NCBI GenBank assembly: GCA_019359125.1
Contig: JAHHHY010000002.1
Span: 705,664-769,663, forward strand
Length of the DNA: 64,000 nucleotides
Reading direction: 5' to 3'
Source of the DNA: Pleurocapsa minor GSE-CHR-MK 17-07R
Lineage (GTDB): Bacteria > Chloroflexota > Anaerolineae > Aggregatilineales > Phototrophicaceae
In this document: positions 8,075-16,907 of the stretch, one piece after another
Numbering within the stretch: the stretch's first letter is position 1
How the letters are laid out: every line of letters begins with the position of its first letter
Translations under genes and position numbers: made by a program
Notes under the pieces: generated by a model
What the model was told of the DNA's origin: nothing
Database searches by the model: none
What the model saw: the letters and a program-made list of their open reading frames with translations, nothing else

Positions 8075-10131
8075 GGCGCCCCCTTCGACTGAATGGCGAG
8101 TAATTCGTCGGCCGGGATGTGGCAGCGAATGGCATGGTCTCCACCGGCATCCTGCCACGGCGGGGCATCCGTCTCGCATATTTTGCCGATTTTGCGCGGG
8201 CAGCGCGTATGAAACGGGCAGCCTGTGGGCAGATTGCGCGGGCTGGGCGGGTCGCCCTCCAGCACAATCGGCATGTGGTTCACGGTTGGGTCGGGCGTGG
8301 GCAGGGCAGACAGCAGCGCCTCGGTGTACGGATGCGAGGGCAGCGCATACACCTGGTCAGCATCGCCCACTTCGACGATCTGGCCGAGGTACATGACGAC
8401 AATCCAGTCGGCCAGATAGCTGACAGCGCGCAGGTCGTGCGAGATGAACAGATAGCTCACCCCTTCGCGGGCGCGCAGGTCTTTCAACAGGTTGAGGATG
8501 ACGGCCTGCACCGAGACATCCAGGGCGGACGTAGGCTCATCGGCGATGACCAGCGACGGCTGGGCGGCGAAGGCGCGGGCGATGCCGACGCGCTGTTTTT
8601 CCCCGCCAGACAGCTCGTTGGGAAAGCGATTCGCGTAGTCAGGCGTCAGGCGCACGGCCTCCAGCAGCGACAGCACGCGGGCGCGCACCGCATCACGGGT
8701 CAGGTCTGGAGACAGCCGTTTGATCGTGCGGGCCAGCGCGTCGCCCACCGTGCGATACGGATTGAGCGAGTCATTCGGGTTCTGAAAAATCATCTGCATC
8801 TGGCGCAGCTCATCCCGCGTGCGCCCGTTCAGATTCAGGCTGATTGCCTGGTTCATCAGGTCAATCGTGCCATCATCAGCAGGCTCCAGGCCGATGATCG
8901 CGCGCGCCAGTGTGGTCTTGCCGCTGCCGCTTTCGCCCACCACGCCCAGCGTGGAGCGTGCCCGAATCGAAATGCTGACGTCGTTCAGCGCGCGCACGCC
9001 GGTGCGCTCTTTTTCGGTCAGAAGCTCGAACATACCTGATACGTTGAACGTCTTGTTGAGGTCATGTGCTTTCAGCACGTGGCCGGGCAGCGGGGCGCTG
9101 TCGCCCTGCGTCTGGCCGGGTGCTGTCTCGATGACGAGTGTGCCGTCGGCAATTTCGCGCCAGCGATGGCAGCGCACGTAACGATCCGGGCCTTCGCCGA
9201 CATCTTCCAGCGGCGGGCGCGCTGCATGGCACTTATCAAGAGCTGCCGGGCAGCGCGCTGCAAATGCGCAGCCGGTGGTGCGCATGTCCAGTGCCGGGGC
9301 AGCCCCTTCGATGGTGCGCAGGCGCGTCTCGGTGGCCTGGGTGTGGCGGGGCAGGCTGGCCAGCAGGCTGATGGTATACGGATGGATCGGGCGCGTGAAC
9401 AGCGGCACGACCGGCGCAGTGGCCATGACTTCGCCGCCATAGAGCACGGTGACATGGTCGCATAACTGAGCTACCACGCCCAGGTCATGGCTGACATACA
9501 GCGCGGCGGCATTGCGCTCGCGCATCAGGTCGCGCACCAGCTCGATGATGCTGGCCTGGGTGGTCACGTCGAGGCTGGTGGTCGGCTCATCCAGGATAAG
9601 CAGCTTGGGACGGGCGATCAGCGCCATCGCGATGGTGACGCGCTGCTGCTGGCCGCCGCTGATCTGATGGGCATAGCGCCGCGACACCTGTTCCGGGTCG
9701 GGGATGCGCACCTGATTGAGCATCTCCACGGCGCGGGCATGCGCCTCGGCAGACGAGATACCCTCGTGCAGACGCACAATTTCCGCGATTTGCTGGCCAA
9801 TCTTCAGGCTGGGATTGAGCGCGGCCAGGGCATCCTGCGGCACCAGGCTGATGTGCTTGCCCCACAATTTGCGCAGCTCGTTCTGTGGCAGATGTGTGAT
9901 ATCCTGCCCGTCAAAGAGGATCGTGCCCGCGGTGATGCGGGCATTGGCGGCCATGTAGCGCATCAGGCCCAGCGCCAGCGTCGACTTTCCGCTGCCGCTT
10001 TCGCCTACCAGCCCGTGAATCTGGCCTTCATAGACCGTCAGGCTGATATCGCGGATGGCGGGCGTCCAGCCGCTTTTGAGCTTGTATTCGAGGGTCAGGT
10101 CGCGCACCTGAATGACGGGTTTGCCGCTCAT
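8071..10131 (-). CDS. Fused peptide ABC transporter ATPase (DppD-DppF in one chain)
   Basis: The 686-aa protein carries two complete ABC ATPase domains. Domain 1 has Walker A GESGSGKS at 43-50 and signature ISGGQQQR. Domain 2 has Walker A GESGSGKT near residue 395 and signature LSGGEKQR. Both domains end in the oligopeptide-transporter C-terminal extension with a Cys-rich loop (GCAFAARCP and GCPFHTRCP), as in DppD/DppF. Most bacteria encode these as two proteins, so here one chain supplies both nucleotide-binding domains. It overlaps its neighbours by 4 nt on each side, indicating translational coupling. Confidence 0.95.
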   Translation of the reverse strand: MSGKPVIQVRDLTLEYKLKSGWTPAIRDISLTVYEGQIHGLVGESGSGKSTLALGLMRYMAANARITAGTILFDGQDITHLPQNELRKLWGKHISLVPQDALAALNPSLKIGQQIAEIVRLHEGISSAEAHARAVEMLNQVRIPDPEQVSRRYAHQISGGQQQRVTIAMALIARPKLLILDEPTTSLDVTTQASIIELVRDLMRERNAAALYVSHDLGVVAQLCDHVTVLYGGEVMATAPVVPLFTRPIHPYTISLLASLPRHTQATETRLRTIEGAAPALDMRTTGCAFAARCPAALDKCHAARPPLEDVGEGPDRYVRCHRWREIADGTLVIETAPGQTQGDSAPLPGHVLKAHDLNKTFNVSGMFELLTEKERTGVRALNDVSISIRARSTLGVVGESGSGKTTLARAIIGLEPADDGTIDLMNQAISLNLNGRTRDELRQMQMIFQNPNDSLNPYRTVGDALARTIKRLSPDLTRDAVRARVLSLLEAVRLTPDYANRFPNELSGGEKQRVGIARAFAAQPSLVIADEPTSALDVSVQAVILNLLKDLRAREGVSYLFISHDLRAVSYLADWIVVMYLGQIVEVGDADQVYALPSHPYTEALLSALPTPDPTVNHMPIVLEGDPPSPRNLPTGCPFHTRCPRKIGKICETDAPPWQDAGGDHAIRCHIPADELLAIQSKGAP

Positions 10132-11030
10132 AGGCCTTGTCCTTCACGGCGGAAGATGCGGCGCAGCCCATCAGACAGCAGATTGACGCCGATGATGAGC
10201 AGCGCGATGGCCCCGGTGGGAAACCAGAGCGACCACGGCGTGATGCGGAAGCTGTCGCGGGCTTCGTTGACCATACGCCCCCAGTCTGGCGAGGGTGGCT
10301 GCACGCCTAATCCCAGAAACCCGAGCGAGGCCGTCAGGAAGATGGCATACGAGAAGCGCAGCGCGCCCTCGACGATGAGCGCGGGCAGCACCGCTGGCAA
10401 AAGTTCCTGAAACAGGATGTAGCCCAGCGACTCACCGCGCAGGCGGGCAGCCTCGACGTAGCCGGTCGAGCGCACGCTGAGCACAGACGAGCGCGTGACG
10501 CGGGCCACGATTGGCGTATAGAGCAGCACGATCACCGCGATGATGCCCCCGGGAGAACTGCCGACGGTGGCCAGCATGACCAGCGCCAGCAGCAGTGCCG
10601 GAATCGAGAGCAGGGCATCCAGCACGCGCGAGATAATGCTGTCCACCCAGCCGCCGCGAAAGCCGATAAACAGGCCGATGCTGGCCCCGAAAATCAGGCT
10701 GAGCGCGGTGGTGGCCGCCGGAATCGCCAGAATCTCGCGCGAGCCATATACGACGCGGCTGAAAATATCGCGCCCAAGCATGTCGGTGCCGAACACATGC
10801 TCTGCCGATGGCGCCTGTCGCGCTGCGCCGCGAATAATCTGGTCGAAGTTGTAGGGGGCAATCACGGGTGCCAGCAGCGCCAGCACGATGAAGAACACGA
10901 CCAGCACGAGGCCGATCAGCGACAGCGGGCGGCGGGCAATTTCGCTGAACGCGCCGCGCACTGCACGCCATCCGCGTGAAACAATCGACGGCGCTGGCAC
11001 GGGCGTGGCTGGCGGGTTGGTCGCGGCCAT
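10128..11030 (-). CDS. Peptide ABC transporter permease, DppC/OppC type
   Basis: The 300-aa protein has a cytoplasmic N-terminus, a first helix at about 40-60, then the OppC N-terminal domain signature (APYNFDQIIRG ... HVFGTDMLGRDIFSRVVYGS). Five further helices follow, and the EAA loop is around YVEAARLRGESLGYILFQE. It is the partner of the DppB-like permease at the operon's end. Its stop overlaps the ATPase start by 4 nt. No strong Shine-Dalgarno sequence is seen before ATG 11030. Confidence 0.94.
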   Translation of the reverse strand: MAATNPPATPVPAPSIVSRGWRAVRGAFSEIARRPLSLIGLVLVVFFIVLALLAPVIAPYNFDQIIRGAARQAPSAEHVFGTDMLGRDIFSRVVYGSREILAIPAATTALSLIFGASIGLFIGFRGGWVDSIISRVLDALLSIPALLLALVMLATVGSSPGGIIAVIVLLYTPIVARVTRSSVLSVRSTGYVEAARLRGESLGYILFQELLPAVLPALIVEGALRFSYAIFLTASLGFLGLGVQPPSPDWGRMVNEARDSFRITPWSLWFPTGAIALLIIGVNLLSDGLRRIFRREGQGL

Positions 11031-11114
11031 GGAAACAAGTCTCTAAGGGGAACGAATTGGAAAAGGGAATGTTTTCCGACACATCTGTAAGGGTTTAAGG
11101 GTGAGGGCGGTTTG

Positions 11115-11160
11115 TTTGTAACATCCGCAGGGGCATGGCATGCCATGCCCCTGCTACAAA
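11115..11160. repeat. 28-bp perfect palindrome with outer arms, in the ABC operon
   Basis: Positions 11127-11154 are a perfect 28-bp palindrome (GCAGGGGCATGGCA and its complement with no spacer). It is flanked by a second inverted pair, TTTGTA at 11115-11120 and TACAAA at 11155-11160, offset by six nt on one side. It lies 69 nt downstream of the binding-protein stop and upstream of the permease gene. There is no T-run in the direction of transcription, so it is not an ordinary terminator. It resembles REP-like intergenic palindromes or an mRNA-stabilising hairpin that would let the binding protein be made in excess. Confidence 0.85.
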
Positions 11161-11222
11161 GTCCGCTCATCCTTTAATGACGCATTGTGGGACGAGCAAG
11201 TGTGGTTCCGCCCCTGGTCAGA

Positions 11223-12800
11223 TTAGCCAGCCAGTGAGACCAGTGTGTAGTCGGTCAGGCCGGGGAACGGATTCATTTCCAGGCCCTGCACGGCCGCGCT
11301 GGACGCGCCCAGCATGGGGGCGAACCAGGGGATGATGATCGGGCCGCGCTCGCGGAAGATGGCGCTGATCTGGCTGTAGATAGCGGCGCGTTCGGCGGTA
11401 TCGGCCGTGGCGCCAGCCTGGGCGATCAGGGCGTCCAGTTCTTCATCGACCCAGTGGGCTTCGTTGTAGATGCCGGTGCTGGCGTATGCCTCCACCAGGA
11501 ACTGCTGCGGAATCGGGCGGGCGCCGTAGCCGCTGATGCCCAGCTCGACGTTGAACCAGTCTTCCGGCTGATCGACGGTGCTGTAGTACACGCTTTCAGG
11601 GCGCACTTCGATGGTGACGTTGATGCAGGCCTCGGCCCAGAACTGCTGCAGCACAGTCGCCAGCTCAGGGTAACCGAGCGAGTCGGGCGTGAACAGCGTG
11701 AGCGAGATGCCATCCGGGTAACCGGCTTCGGTCAGCAGGGCGCAGGCCTGGGCGGGATCATAGGCCTGATCTTCGGCGGTCGCGTCGTAGAATGCGCCAT
11801 AGACCGGGCTGATCGGGTCGTTATGTCCCACGACGCCACGGCCTTCCAGCAGGATGTCGTTCAGCGCAGCGCGGTCGGTGGCGAACTTGAAGGCTTCGCG
11901 CACGAGCGGGTTTTCACCGGCGAAACCGGCATCGGCACGCAGGCGGATGACGGGGTGCTGGCTGGTGGCGATCTGAATCGGGACGATGCCTTCAACGCCT
12001 TCCAGCCCGCTGAATTGCGCGCTGGGAATCTTGAAAACGTGATCGACCACGCCGCTGAGCAGGGCATCGACCTGCGCGACCGGGTCTTCAAAGTAGATGA
12101 ATTCGAGGCCACTCAGGCCGGCTTCCTGCTCAGACCAGCCCCACCAGGCGGTGTTGGTCGTGAACACGGCGCGGTCATCCGGGCTGAACGAAGTCAGCAC
12201 GAATGCGCCGGTGCCGTTGAAGCTGGCGAATGCGGCGTCGCCTTCACCGATGGTATTCGGCGCGGTGGCGCCGTCTTTCAGCACGCCAGCCCAGCGCGAA
12301 CCGACGCCATACAGGAAGTCGGCATTCGGGGCGCTCAGCGTGAAGGTGACGGTGGTTGCGTCGGGTGCGGCCACGACAAAGTCGCTGCCCAGCAGGTTCA
12401 GCGCGGGCGAGCCCAGCTCGACCAGGCGGTTAAACGTGAAGACCACATCGGCCGACGAAAATGCGGATCCGTCATGGAAGGTTACGCCTTCGCGCAGGGT
12501 GAAGGTGTACGTCAGGCCGTCTTCGCTGATGTCCCACGCGCTGGCGAGGGCGGGCGCGATGCTGGAATCCGGTTTCACGTTGACGAGGTAATCATAAATG
12601 GCGCGGTTGAGCGCGATTTCAGGGTCATTTGACCCCAGCGCAGGGTCAAGGGCAACCGGCGCGTTCATGCCCACGCGCAGCACGGGCAGGTCCTGGGCAC
12701 CGACGGCTGAAAATGAGATTGTGAAGAGAAGTATCAGGGAAAGAACGACGAGAATGCGATTGGGTGTGGACGGATGATGTGCGCGGAATCGGGAAGTCAT
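11223..12800 (-). CDS. Peptide ABC transporter substrate-binding protein (family 5)
   Basis: The 525-aa protein has an N-terminal signal segment (positive residues, then ILVVLSLILLFTISFSAVGA, likely cut after A-Q) and no lipobox Cys. The SBP family 5 signatures are visible: the ALTYTF-like line DGLTYTFTLREGVTFHDG, then a SSADVVFTFNRL segment. It captures peptides or similar solutes outside the membrane for the permeases encoded downstream. ATG 12800 follows AGGAGG by about five nt, the strongest ribosome site of the operon. A 190-nt gap with a palindrome separates it from the permease, as often seen where the binding protein is expressed above the membrane parts. Confidence 0.93.
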   Translation of the reverse strand: MTSRFRAHHPSTPNRILVVLSLILLFTISFSAVGAQDLPVLRVGMNAPVALDPALGSNDPEIALNRAIYDYLVNVKPDSSIAPALASAWDISEDGLTYTFTLREGVTFHDGSAFSSADVVFTFNRLVELGSPALNLLGSDFVVAAPDATTVTFTLSAPNADFLYGVGSRWAGVLKDGATAPNTIGEGDAAFASFNGTGAFVLTSFSPDDRAVFTTNTAWWGWSEQEAGLSGLEFIYFEDPVAQVDALLSGVVDHVFKIPSAQFSGLEGVEGIVPIQIATSQHPVIRLRADAGFAGENPLVREAFKFATDRAALNDILLEGRGVVGHNDPISPVYGAFYDATAEDQAYDPAQACALLTEAGYPDGISLTLFTPDSLGYPELATVLQQFWAEACINVTIEVRPESVYYSTVDQPEDWFNVELGISGYGARPIPQQFLVEAYASTGIYNEAHWVDEELDALIAQAGATADTAERAAIYSQISAIFRERGPIIIPWFAPMLGASSAAVQGLEMNPFPGLTDYTLVSLAG

Positions 12801-12859
12801 GTTTCCTCCTGGGGAACTGACGGGTAAAGCAGATGCGTTCAGGCATCGTGTTGCATTCA

Positions 12860-12909
12860 GACGCCATTGTAGCGGACAATCTTACGCAAAGATTACAGAC
12901 AATGGCGTC
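12860..12909 (-). promoter_or_regulatory. Nested dyads upstream of the binding-protein gene
   Basis: An 11-bp perfect inverted repeat (GACGCCATTGT at 12860-12870 and its complement at 12899-12909) encloses a second one (AATCTT-N5-AAGATT, 12878-12894). On the minus strand the left arm contains TACAAT (12866-12871), a plausible -10 box about 66 nt before the start codon; no good -35 is seen. It could be an operator or a leader hairpin. Confidence 0.45.
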
Positions 12910-12962
12910 CTGTAACAAACCTGAAGCTGGAGTATACCGCTATAGCCTTATGACTAAATGAG

Positions 12963-13754
12963 TTACGGCTGTGAAACCCAGTTGGGCGTGCGCTTTTGCA
13001 GCAGCGCGGCGATGCCTTCCATGCCTTCGGGAGAGCGCGGCAGGTTCATGATGGCGTCGATGCGCGCCTCAAGCGTTTCCGCTGGCGTGCTGGATGCCGA
13101 GCGCAGGGCAATCTGCTTGAGCGTGCGCAGGGCTTCGCCGCTGCACCGTCCGATGTCGCTCAGCACGGCATCGATGCACTCATCGAGGATTTCTGCCGGG
13201 CACACTTCATGCACGAGCTGGTATTCATGCGCGGTGACGCCGTCAAACTGCGACGCGCTGAGCAGCATGACGCGGGCGCGCGTCAGCCCGACGCGCTGAA
13301 TCAGATAGGGCACAATCATGGCAGCGCCCAGCCCATGCCGTGGTTCGGTCAGGCCGAAGGCTGCGTCCATGGTGCTGATGGCGATATCGCTCACGCAGAC
13401 CATGCCCAGTCCGCCGCCCATGACGGTGCCCTGGATACGTGCCACCACCACCTGCGGCACAGCGGCCAGCGCCTGCATCAGGGCATCCAGCCGAGCCGCC
13501 TGTGCGCGCCGTGTTTCTTCAGACAGCGTCCGCGTGGCGACCATATCCTGCGGGTCCAGCCCGCCGGAGAAGTGCTCACCCGCGCCGGTCAGCACGATAG
13601 CGCGCAGGTCTGTGCGCGATTGCAGCGCCGTGAACACGGAAATCAGCTCTTCGATCATGCGAAACGTGAGCGTGTTGAGGTGATCGGGCCGGTTCATGGT
13701 CACGCTCATGAACGATCCGGATTCCGTCACCACGATGGATTCGTAGGCTGGCAT
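12963..13754 (-). CDS. Enoyl-CoA hydratase/isomerase-family protein
   Basis: The 263-aa protein has the crotonase fold signatures. The first oxyanion-hole segment is GEHFSGGLDPQDM, and the second is GTVMGGGLGMVCVSDIAIS. FGLTEPRHGLG supplies the Glu expected at one catalytic position. Length is typical. Relatives hydrate enoyl-CoA in fatty-acid or branched amino-acid (methylglutaconyl-CoA) breakdown, but the exact substrate cannot be assigned. It follows the ribF operon end on the same strand with a 48-nt gap and may be read through from it. Confidence 0.88.
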   Translation of the reverse strand: MPAYESIVVTESGSFMSVTMNRPDHLNTLTFRMIEELISVFTALQSRTDLRAIVLTGAGEHFSGGLDPQDMVATRTLSEETRRAQAARLDALMQALAAVPQVVVARIQGTVMGGGLGMVCVSDIAISTMDAAFGLTEPRHGLGAAMIVPYLIQRVGLTRARVMLLSASQFDGVTAHEYQLVHEVCPAEILDECIDAVLSDIGRCSGEALRTLKQIALRSASSTPAETLEARIDAIMNLPRSPEGMEGIAALLQKRTPNWVSQP

Positions 13755-13802
13755 GAAGATTGCTCCCTGGGGAATGACGCGATAGAGAAGGGGATGCGCG
13801 GG

Positions 13803-14000
13803 TTAAAAACGCCTGGCCATGCCGCGTTCACTGACAAGCGCGACGACCACGACCAGCACCAGTCCGCCGCAGCAGACCAGCGCGATGGTGCGCCCGACCT
13901 CAGAGGTGAAGAAGGCGACCAGGCCGGCGATGATCAGCCCCGCGAAGATGAGCGAAAAGACGATCCAGCTTGTGCGGGAAAAATTGCGCAGTCTGTTCAT
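13803..14000 (-). CDS. Small two-helix membrane protein
   Basis: The 65-aa protein has two hydrophobic helices (about 12-31 and 39-57) joined by a short polar turn and a positively charged tail (SERGMARRF). Its ATG overlaps the ribF stop by 4 nt (ATGA), which strongly supports translation. I recognise no family. It closes the nusA-ribF gene string. Confidence 0.6.
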   Translation of the reverse strand: MNRLRNFSRTSWIVFSLIFAGLIIAGLVAFFTSEVGRTIALVCCGGLVLVVVVALVSERGMARRF

Positions 14001-14926
14001 GTGTGCTGTCCCTCCAGAAAGATGCGCGCTGCGTCCACATCGGTGCGGATCTGGCTGATCAGCGCATTGATGTCCGGGAAACGCTGTTCCTCGCGCAGAC
14101 GATGGTCAAAGGTGACCGTGAGTTCCTTGCCATACAGATCGGCGTCGAAGTCGAGCAGATAGGCCTCGACGGTGACATCGTCGCCGTTGAAGGTGGGCCG
14201 GTAGCCGACATTGGTGGCGGCCATATAGCTCTGCCCCTCAAAGGTGACCCAGCCGGCATAGATGCCGTTGGCGGGCAGCAGCAGATGCTCCCACGGGCGG
14301 ATATTGGCGGTGGGGAAGCCGATCGTGCGGCCGCGCTTCTGCCCGTGCACGACTTCGCCGGTCACCGAATACGGGCGCCCCAGCCATTCCGTCGCCTGCG
14401 CCATGTCGCCAGACGCCAGCGCCTCGCGGATGCCCGTGCTGGTGACAGTGTGGTTGGAGGCGGTAATCAGCTCGACCGGATGCACGCTGAAGCCAAGCGC
14501 CTCGCCGCGCGCGCGCAGGAAATCGACATTGCCTTCGCGTTTGTAGCCCAGCGCAAAATCTGAGCCGATCCACAGCGCGGACAGCTTCAGATGCGCCGTC
14601 AGCAAATGGACAAAGTCGTCGGCACGCACTTCGCGCAGCTTCTGGTCAAAGGGCAGCGTGACGACCGCGTCCACGCCGTAGCTGATGAACATGGCCGCGC
14701 GTTCTTCGGGCGTCGTCAGATAATAGCGGCCAGTCAGGCCGCGCAGGATGACATCCGGGTGCGGATGAAAGGTAATCACGACGGCCAGCCGCCCGGTGGC
14801 ATGGGCCTCGCTGACAAGCTGGCGTATGAGGTGCTGGTGGCCAATGTGCACGCCGTCAAAGACGCCAATGGTCACGATGGAGGGCTGTGTCAGATGCAGG
14901 CTTTCAAGCTCGCGAGCGTGGATCAT
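13997..14926 (-). CDS. ribF: Bifunctional riboflavin kinase / FAD synthetase
   Basis: It makes FMN from riboflavin and then FAD. The nucleotidyltransferase half starts with IVTIGVFDGVHIGHQHLI, containing the H-x-G-H nucleotide motif. The C-terminal flavokinase half shows GRTIGFPTANI with the conserved P-T-A-N. The frame extends to a GTG at 14968 and an ATG at 14941, but ATG 14926 places 17 residues before the first strand, as in other RibF proteins, and has a modest GGAAA upstream. Its position after truB is the classical infB-rbfA-truB-ribF order. Confidence 0.93.
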   Translation of the reverse strand: MIHARELESLHLTQPSIVTIGVFDGVHIGHQHLIRQLVSEAHATGRLAVVITFHPHPDVILRGLTGRYYLTTPEERAAMFISYGVDAVVTLPFDQKLREVRADDFVHLLTAHLKLSALWIGSDFALGYKREGNVDFLRARGEALGFSVHPVELITASNHTVTSTGIREALASGDMAQATEWLGRPYSVTGEVVHGQKRGRTIGFPTANIRPWEHLLLPANGIYAGWVTFEGQSYMAATNVGYRPTFNGDDVTVEAYLLDFDADLYGKELTVTFDHRLREEQRFPDINALISQIRTDVDAARIFLEGQHT

Positions 14927-14991
14927 GCGGGTTTCCGTCATCAGGATGTCTAGTGCGTGAGCAAGCACATCTTCACGCGGATAAGCATAGC

Positions 14992-15882
14992 TTATTGTCT
15001 CGTCAAAAGCACTTTCACGGGCTGCCAGCGGCCGGGATCAGCGCGCAGCAGGGCGGCTAAAGTGCCATCCAGCAGGGCCAGCGCCAGGCTGCCGTCTGCC
15101 TGCGGTTCATCCCGCGGGATGGTGCGTCCCTGGCGCAGCTCGGCAAACTGCGCGTCCGTCAGCAGCACGCGGGGCCAGTCGGGCAGGGCATCCTGCGCCG
15201 GAATCAGCCAGCGCGCGGGCTGGTCGTCGGCCATGAACGCGGCCAGCGGCACGGCTTCTTCAAGTCGAAACGCGCCGCTGGCGGTGCGCGTCAGGCCGTT
15301 CAGCGAGCCGCCGACACCCAGCGCCGCGCCCAGATCATGCGCCAGGCTGCGAATATACGTGCCCGCGCTGCATGTCACCGTCAGCGTGAGCATGGGTGCG
15401 TCATACGATTCGATGTCGATGGCATGAATGGTGACCGGCCGTGGCGTCAATTCGACAGTGCCGCCTGAGCGGGCAATATCGTACAGCTTGCGGCCATCTT
15501 TCTTGATGGCGCTGTAGATCGGGGGAAGCTGCTGAATGTCTCCGGTGAAGCGGGGCAGCGCGGCGCGGATGTCGTCGGGCGTGATGCCGGACGCATCGCT
15601 TTCGGCGGTGATATCGCCTTCCGCATCGTAGGTGGTCGTCTCGCGGCCCAGCCACACGACTGCACGATAGGTTTTGGTCGACGTCATGACGTAATCGCTC
15701 AGCCGGGCCGCGCCGCCCACGCACACAATCAGCACGCCCTCGGCCAGCGGGTCCAGCGTGCCTGCGTGGCCGACGTGCTTCGTGCCCAGCGCGCGGCGCA
15801 CCTGATTGACCACGTCGTGGCTGGTGCCGCCGACGGGTTTGTGAATATTCAGGAAGCCGCTGGGTGCTGGGGTGGTCGCCAC
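14992..15882 (-). CDS. truB: tRNA pseudouridine-55 synthase
   Basis: The 296-aa protein isomerises U55 in the T-loop of tRNAs. N-terminal GFLNIHKPVGGTSHDVV and HVGHAGTLDPLAEGVL are diagnostic; the catalytic Asp is D44 in GTLDP. Later motifs YRAVVWLG and SAGTYIRSLAHDLG are also present. The length is typical and includes a short PUA-like C-terminus. It lies 8 nt downstream of nrnA within the nusA operon. Confidence 0.96.
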   Translation of the reverse strand: MATTPAPSGFLNIHKPVGGTSHDVVNQVRRALGTKHVGHAGTLDPLAEGVLIVCVGGAARLSDYVMTSTKTYRAVVWLGRETTTYDAEGDITAESDASGITPDDIRAALPRFTGDIQQLPPIYSAIKKDGRKLYDIARSGGTVELTPRPVTIHAIDIESYDAPMLTLTVTCSAGTYIRSLAHDLGAALGVGGSLNGLTRTASGAFRLEEAVPLAAFMADDQPARWLIPAQDALPDWPRVLLTDAQFAELRQGRTIPRDEPQADGSLALALLDGTLAALLRADPGRWQPVKVLLTRQ

Positions 15883-15890
15883 GATAACGC

Positions 15891-16907
15891 CTATGCGTCT
15901 TCAGGTTCAGGGTCGGCAAAGGGCGACTTGCCCCGTGCGACCGCATACAGCATCGGCATGACTTTGGCTTTCACTTCTTCCAGCGTGCCCGCGACGGTGG
16001 CACCAGCGGCCAGCTTGTGCCCGCCGCCGCCCAGCGCAAAGGCCACTTCGGCCACATCACGGCCTGGCTTGGCGCGCATACTCAGCTCGACGGAGGTATT
16101 CCCCTGTTCTTTGAACACCACCGCGACTTGAGCCTCGTTGGCGGAAATCAGGAAGCCAATCAACCCGCCGGTATCGGTTGCCTGTGACAGGCCCAGCGTC
16201 TTCAGCACGTCCTGCGTGATATCAGCGGCGATGACTTTCTTGCGGTACTGCACGGTATTGAGCGCGTGTTTCCACATCTGTATGGCCAGAAAGCTGGTGG
16301 AGTTCAGCGTGCGTGTCATGATGTCGTGCAGGGGCGCGCCAGCCGCCATGAGCGCCGCCGAGGTCATCAGCGTGTGTGGGACGACGTTGTTGGTGCGGAA
16401 TCCAAGCGTATCGGTGACGAGGCCGGTCAGCAGGGCTGTGGCTGCATCCCTGCTGATGGCCCAGCCAGCCAGTGCAAACCAGTCGTACAGCACCTGTGTG
16501 GTGGAGACAGCGTCTGGCACGATCAGATGGATGTGACCGAAGCCGGTATTGGTGGGATGATGGTCGATGTTGAGGATGCGGGCGCTGTGGGCCATGCCGT
16601 ACCTGCCACATTCACCCGTGCGCGCCTCATCGCTGGCGTCGAGCGATATCATCAGGTCAAAGTCACCCGTCTCAAGGGTGCGCTGCACGGCCGCTGAACC
16701 CGGCACATAGGCCAGGTATTCAGGCACGCCGCCATCCACCGCCGCGACGACCGTCTTGCCGCTGTCGGCCAGGATAGCAGCCATCGCCAGCAGCGAGCCG
16801 ATCGCGTCACCGTCCGGCTTGGTGTGCGTGACCAGCAGGATGCGCGCTGCATCGGCGACGGCCTGCGTCGCCTCCTGCCAGTGCGGGCTAGCGAACGCTG
16901 TCGTCAT
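15891..16907 (-). CDS. nrnA: DHH-family phosphoesterase (oligoribonuclease / pAp phosphatase NrnA)
   Basis: The 338-aa protein degrades nanoRNA and probably dephosphorylates pAp. Visible motifs are VTHTKPDGDAIGS (metal-binding D-x-D), DFDLMISLDASD, LNIDHHPTNTGFG (the DHH) and the DHHA1 glycine loop ALGGGGHKLAAGATV. The frame continues upstream to 17138, but that part is out-of-frame rbfA sequence. ATG 16907, which starts MTTAFASPHW, gives the right family length and overlaps the rbfA end by 20 nt. NrnA between rbfA and truB is a common Gram-positive and Chloroflexota order. Confidence 0.94.
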   Translation of the reverse strand: MTTAFASPHWQEATQAVADAARILLVTHTKPDGDAIGSLLAMAAILADSGKTVVAAVDGGVPEYLAYVPGSAAVQRTLETGDFDLMISLDASDEARTGECGRYGMAHSARILNIDHHPTNTGFGHIHLIVPDAVSTTQVLYDWFALAGWAISRDAATALLTGLVTDTLGFRTNNVVPHTLMTSAALMAAGAPLHDIMTRTLNSTSFLAIQMWKHALNTVQYRKKVIAADITQDVLKTLGLSQATDTGGLIGFLISANEAQVAVVFKEQGNTSVELSMRAKPGRDVAEVAFALGGGGHKLAAGATVAGTLEEVKAKVMPMLYAVARGKSPFADPEPEDA

